A stretch of 37,893 nt of DNA from an uncultured Bacteroidales bacterium (GTDB lineage Bacteria; Bacteroidota; Bacteroidia; Bacteroidales; UBA932): the NCBI GenBank assembly GCA_905233275.1, contig CAJODR010000022.1, positions 1 through 37,893 on the forward strand, written 5' to 3'. Below, piece after piece: positions 34,531 to 37,893 of the stretch (positions are counted from its first letter, which is position 1; the number at the start of each line of letters is the position of its first letter). The translations under genes were made by a program, and so were the position numbers. Below the pieces are notes generated by a model. That model had not been told where the DNA came from, did no database searches, and was given only the letters and a program-made list of their open reading frames with translations.

Positions 34531-35749
34531 GACGCTCTTCCAATTCGGCCTTCGAGGTCTCTGCCGCAAGGCGGAGGCTTTGAAGATTGGCCGTATCAAT
34601 GGGATCGGCGGGCGGTGAATCCATCGTGAGAGGATTGATCGGCGTGCCGTTTTTCCATACCCTGAAATCCAGATGCGGGCCGGTAGCAGTACCGGTCATG
34701 CCGACATATCCGATCACCTGCCCCTGCTGGACACGGTCACCGGCCTTGAGGCCTGCAGCATATTTGGAAAGATGCAGGTAGCCTGTAGTGTAGGTGGAGT
34801 TGTGACGGATCTTGACGGTGTTGCCGCCGCCACCGCCCCAGCCCATGCTGATGACAGTCCCGTCACCGATAGTGACCACAGGAGTGCCTGTCGGCGCGGC
34901 ATAATCAACACCGGTATGCGGCCTGACATCGCCGTGGACCGGATGCTTCCTGGCGTATGAGAACCCCGAGCTGATACGCTTGAACTCAAGCGGAGCCTTG
35001 AGGAAGGCCTTCCTGAGGCTCTCGCCATTCTCTCCCCAGTAGATATTGCCGCCGTCCTGCTGATTGAACATTATCGCAGGGATAACGGTGTCGCCGTGGA
35101 TGAATTCGGCATAGCGTATCGTGTCCGTATGGATGAATTCGCCGTCGGCGAAAACCTCGTCGTAGAGCACGCGGAAACGGTCGCCGTCCTGAAGCGCGAA
35201 GAAGTCGACTGTCCAGGCGTAAATATCTGACAGCGAACTGATAAGGCTCACCGGAGCGCCCGCCTCCTGCATATCTTTCCAGAGGGAACTGGAAATCGTA
35301 ATATCAGCGACATTGCGCTTAAGCTCTATCTCCTTGCCCACCCTCCGTACCGAAAGCGAATCGGTGAGCGAGAATACAACTGAGGAGAGGCTATTCTCGA
35401 TATAAACTACGTAAAGCGGTTCCGCTGCGAGGGAGTCCCTGTAATATGCCTCGTAGGAATTGCCGGCACGGAGACGGCGGACGTCAAATACGCTGTCGGC
35501 CGCAAAGGCCATGGCGGCATCTGAAGGCACGCCGAGGGATGTCATCCACTTGGTAAAGTATTCACCGCTGCGGACTTTGCCCTCGACCACATGGTAGTCT
35601 TCCGGATAGAATCCTATAGCTGGCAGAGGCCGCTCCACGGGAGTTTCAGGCTCGTTGGCGGGCACATTCTCCTGCCCTCCTCCCCCGAACCACTTGCAGG
35701 CGGCGAGGGGGAGAAGAACGAGGATTATGAGCCACAGAGCCTTTTTCAT
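34517..35749 (-). CDS. M23 peptidoglycan endopeptidase lipoprotein
   Basis: 410-residue lipoprotein (lipobox LAAC, Cys18) with a LytM/M23 metallopeptidase domain at about 265-375. The zinc site is PHTGVDYAAP (His278, Asp282) and the second motif is GPHLDFRVW (His359, with Asp361 where classical LytM enzymes have the third zinc ligand His). The region before it (about 45-250) resembles the OapA/LysM-type N-terminal half of MepM-like enzymes. It should cut peptide crosslinks in the periplasm during cell-wall growth. It is the third gene of a gcvPB-lpdA-M23 unit, its ATG overlapping the lpdA stop by 4 nt, although no functional tie to glycine cleavage is known. Confidence 0.92.
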   Translation of the reverse strand: MKKALWLIILVLLPLAACKWFGGGGQENVPANEPETPVERPLPAIGFYPEDYHVVEGKVRSGEYFTKWMTSLGVPSDAAMAFAADSVFDVRRLRAGNSYEAYYRDSLAAEPLYVVYIENSLSSVVFSLTDSLSVRRVGKEIELKRNVADITISSSLWKDMQEAGAPVSLISSLSDIYAWTVDFFALQDGDRFRVLYDEVFADGEFIHTDTIRYAEFIHGDTVIPAIMFNQQDGGNIYWGENGESLRKAFLKAPLEFKRISSGFSYARKHPVHGDVRPHTGVDYAAPTGTPVVTIGDGTVISMGWGGGGGNTVKIRHNSTYTTGYLHLSKYAAGLKAGDRVQQGQVIGYVGMTGTATGPHLDFRVWKNGTPINPLTMDSPPADPIDTANLQSLRLAAETSKAELEERLTQR

Positions 35750-37107
35750 GAACGAGCTGCCTCCTGCAGCACTTCCCCGAGGGTCGGATGAGCGTGAATG
35801 ACCTCCCGGAACTCGGGAAGGGTGGCTCCGCGATGGATCAGCACGGTCGCCTCCTGCACAATGTCAGCAGCATGTGCGCCGAAGAGATGGCAGCCAAGTA
35901 TCTTCTCATCTTCTTCAGCGACAATGAGCTTGCAGAAGCCGTCGGGTTCACCGAGGCTGAGAGCCTTGCCGTTGGCGCGGAAGAAGGATTTGAGGCACTT
36001 GACAGCAATGCCTTTGGCTTCGCATTCGGCCTCGGTGAGACCGACCATGGCCGCCTCGGGCGAAGTGAATACTGCCGCGGGGACCACGTCGAGACGGATC
36101 CCGTCTACCGGACCTTCCGCCGGCTGGCCGGCGAGAATGTGGTTCAGGGCACGGAGTCCTTGGAACGTCGCGGCATGGGCCAGCATCATCCCTCCGGTGA
36201 CATCGCCGATGGCGTAGATCGAAGGAACGGAAGTCTGCATGTAGCCATTGACCGTGACACCCCTTCTCGTGAAGGCTATGCCGGCCTCTTCGAGATTGAG
36301 AGTCTCCAGGCGGGGGCGGCGTCCGACCGCCATCAGCACCATGTCGGCTTCGACCTCGGAAGGTTTTCCTTTCTGGAGGAAAGAAACCTTGCGGCCATCG
36401 TCGGATACAGCCGTCACCTCAGCTGAAGTAATGATTGAAATACCCTTCTTTGACAGGCTCTGCTTAAGCCTCTTGGAAAGGTCCTCATCAAAGCGCGGAA
36501 GGATGTTTTTGCAGTATTCGACGACAGTGACCGTCGTCCCGAATGCGGCGAAGATGGAAGCGAATTCTAGTCCGATCACACCACCGCCGATGATGGCGAG
36601 GCTGCTCGGAATACTCGTGAGAGAAAGCATCTCACGGGAAGTGATACACTTGTCCGCACCCGGAATCGGGAGGAATGCAGACTCGGATCCGGTCGCAATG
36701 ATGATATAGTCAGACTCGACCACGGTCTCCCCTCCCTCGGCGAGCTCCACCCGGACCGCATTGGGCCCGGCGATCGAAGCCTTGCCGTAGAGCAGGGTAA
36801 TGTGGGGATTCTTCAGCAGGAATTCGACTCCGGAGCGGAGATTGCCGACGACTTCGTCCTTTCTCGCCATGGCTGCGGTGAGATCGAATCCGAAGCTGAC
36901 ATCCGTGGCTCCGAAAGCCTCCGCTTCCCGGAGCGTTGAAACTACTTCAGCGCTCCGGCAGAGGCATTTGGTAGGGATGCAGCCCTCGTTGAGGCAGGTG
37001 CCTCCGAGGGGTCCCATGGAGACGATGGTGACATCCATCCCCTTCTTTGCGGCCGCTACGGCGGTTTCGTATCCGCCGGGGCCGGCACCTATCACAGTCA
37101 GTCTCAT
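35746..37107 (-). CDS. lpdA: Dihydrolipoyl dehydrogenase (E3 / glycine-cleavage L-protein)
   Basis: 453-residue FAD flavoprotein that reoxidises dihydrolipoamide with NAD. Visible are the N-terminal dinucleotide fold GAGPGGYE (7-14), the redox disulfide [13 protein letters not shown] (Cys38, Cys43), the NAD domain [20 protein letters not shown], the FAD contact [11 protein letters not shown] and the C-terminal catalytic pair His440-Glu445 in HAHPTLGE. The residue closing the second strand of the FAD fold is Ser30, where Glu is usual. It directly follows gcvPB with a 4-nt overlap, so it most likely serves as the L-protein of the glycine cleavage system, though the same enzyme could serve 2-oxoacid dehydrogenases. 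Confidence 0.95.
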   Translation of the reverse strand: MRLTVIGAGPGGYETAVAAAKKGMDVTIVSMGPLGGTCLNEGCIPTKCLCRSAEVVSTLREAEAFGATDVSFGFDLTAAMARKDEVVGNLRSGVEFLLKNPHITLLYGKASIAGPNAVRVELAEGGETVVESDYIIIATGSESAFLPIPGADKCITSREMLSLTSIPSSLAIIGGGVIGLEFASIFAAFGTTVTVVEYCKNILPRFDEDLSKRLKQSLSKKGISIITSAEVTAVSDDGRKVSFLQKGKPSEVEADMVLMAVGRRPRLETLNLEEAGIAFTRRGVTVNGYMQTSVPSIYAIGDVTGGMMLAHAATFQGLRALNHILAGQPAEGPVDGIRLDVVPAAVFTSPEAAMVGLTEAECEAKGIAVKCLKSFFRANGKALSLGEPDGFCKLIVAEEDEKILGCHLFGAHAADIVQEATVLIHRGATLPEFREVIHAHPTLGEVLQEAARS

Positions 37108-37893
37108 CTGTCGCCGAATTTGAGCACGGGATTGCGCGCCGCCTGGGTTTCGTCAGGACGGCGAACCGGCGTGGAATGAGGCGCATTGCGAAGGATCTCT
37201 GGATCCTCGGCAGCCTCCGCGGCAATCTTGCGCATCACCTCGATGAAGGCGTCGAGCGTTTCCTTGGACTCCGTCTCCGTGGGCTCGATCATGATGGCCT
37301 GGTGGAAGAGCAGCGGGAAGTAGATGGTCGGCGCGTGGAAGCCATAATCCAGCAGGCGCTTGGCGACGTCCAGCGTCGAGACGCCGTTTTCCTCCAGCAG
37401 TCCGTCGAACACGAATTCGTGCTTGCACACCGTCGGGATGGGGAGCTTATAGCAGCCCTTGAGCGATTCCTTGATATAGTTGGCGCCCAGCGTGGCCAGC
37501 TTGCCGGCCATCCGGATGTGCTCGCGGCCCAGCATCAGAATGTACGCGTAGGCGCGCAGAATGATGCCGAAATTGCCGTGGAAGCCGCTCACGTGCGGGA
37601 TATGCAGGAACGGCACCACCTTGTCGGACACGCCGACGGGGCCGCTGCCCGGGCCTCCTCCGCCGTGGGGCGTGGAGAAGGTCTTGTGGAGATTGAGGTG
37701 CATGATGTCGAAGCCCATGTCGCCCGGACGGACCATGCCCAGGAGCGGGTTCATGTTGGCGCCGTCGTAGTAAAGCAGGCCGCCGCAGTCATGGACCAGC
37801 TTGGCGATTTCCTTGATGTCGCGCTCGAAGAGGCCGAGGGTGTTGGGGTTGTTCATCATGATGCCGGCGATGTCCGGGCCGAGCAGCGGCTTG
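37104..37893 (-). CDS. gcvPB: Glycine dehydrogenase (decarboxylating) subunit 2, N-terminus missing
   Basis: The last 262 residues of a PLP-dependent P-protein; the 5' end lies beyond the window. It decarboxylates glycine and passes the aminomethyl group to lipoylated H-protein. The PLP lysine is in [18 protein letters not shown], followed by [13 protein letters not shown]. This [16 protein letters not shown] form and the ending [20 protein letters not shown] are typical of the separate subunit 2 rather than the long fused GcvP, so gcvPA, and perhaps gcvT and gcvH, are expected just outside the window. It overlaps lpdA by 4 nt. Confidence 0.93.
   Translation of the reverse strand, partial: KPLLGPDIAGIMMNNPNTLGLFERDIKEIAKLVHDCGGLLYYDGANMNPLLGMVRPGDMGFDIMHLNLHKTFSTPHGGGGPGSGPVGVSDKVVPFLHIPHVSGFHGNFGIILRAYAYILMLGREHIRMAGKLATLGANYIKESLKGCYKLPIPTVCKHEFVFDGLLEENGVSTLDVAKRLLDYGFHAPTIYFPLLFHQAIMIEPTETESKETLDAFIEVMRKIAAEAAEDPEILRNAPHSTPVRRPDETQAARNPVLKFGDR

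Overview
The window looks like a chromosomal segment of a fairly GC-rich member of the Bacteroidales (Bacteroidota). The evidence is a TonB-dependent receptor, type V (Mfa/Fim-type) fimbrillins, SDR-type threonine dehydrogenase next to kbl, a Tgt without its zinc cysteines, a small SSB, weak Shine-Dalgarno sequences, and many copies of the Bacteroidetes sigma-ABfr promoter (TTTG, a spacer of about 19 nt, TAnnTTTG). Genus is not decidable from the sequence alone. No tRNA, rRNA, CRISPR array, insertion sequence or prophage was seen.

Layout. (1) 1-7854, minus strand: secA (3' end cut by the window edge); three glycosyltransferase genes with their own very close promoter; a TonB-dependent receptor; and a glutaminyl-peptide cyclotransferase lipoprotein. 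The whole gap between the last two is a TPP riboswitch, so the receptor is probably a thiamine importer. (2) 7954-9183, plus: a membrane-anchored PP2C phosphatase whose 3' end overlaps tex tail to tail by 138 bp. (3) 9046-13297, minus: a tightly overlapping operon of a small acidic protein, a ClC channel with CBS domains, and tex. (4) 13387-15843, minus: a secreted glycoside-hydrolase-like lipoprotein behind a leader with a strong promoter, a short upstream ORF, an intrinsic terminator and a hairpin touching the start codon. (5) 15844-18939, minus: kbl, a D-2-hydroxyacid dehydrogenase and threonine dehydrogenase in one operon (threonine to glycine plus acetyl-CoA). (6) 19002-22955, minus: tgt, an LptF/LptG permease, dut and murF in one operon. 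(7) 23050-24411, plus: a nucleoside permease, divergent from tgt. (8) 24398-24805, minus: a small zinc-ribbon protein. (9) 25084-34530, plus: a long operon of an SSB-like protein, an OmpA/TPR lipoprotein and five fimbrial lipoproteins in the order shaft, anchor, minor, minor, tip (the mfa1-5 arrangement). (10) 34517-37893, minus: glycine dehydrogenase subunit 2 (N-terminus cut by the edge), dihydrolipoyl dehydrogenase and an M23 endopeptidase, joined by ATGA overlaps.

How they fit together. Threonine degradation (tdh/kbl) makes glycine, and gcvPB/lpdA are part of the machinery that oxidises it. tgt/lptFG/dut/murF and secA are housekeeping genes. The pilus operon, the glycosyltransferases and the secreted lipoproteins belong to the cell surface. 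The regulatory points most worth attention are the intercistronic TPP riboswitch, whose P1 helix contains the start codon of the receptor, and the attenuator-like leader of the glycoside-hydrolase-like lipoprotein.
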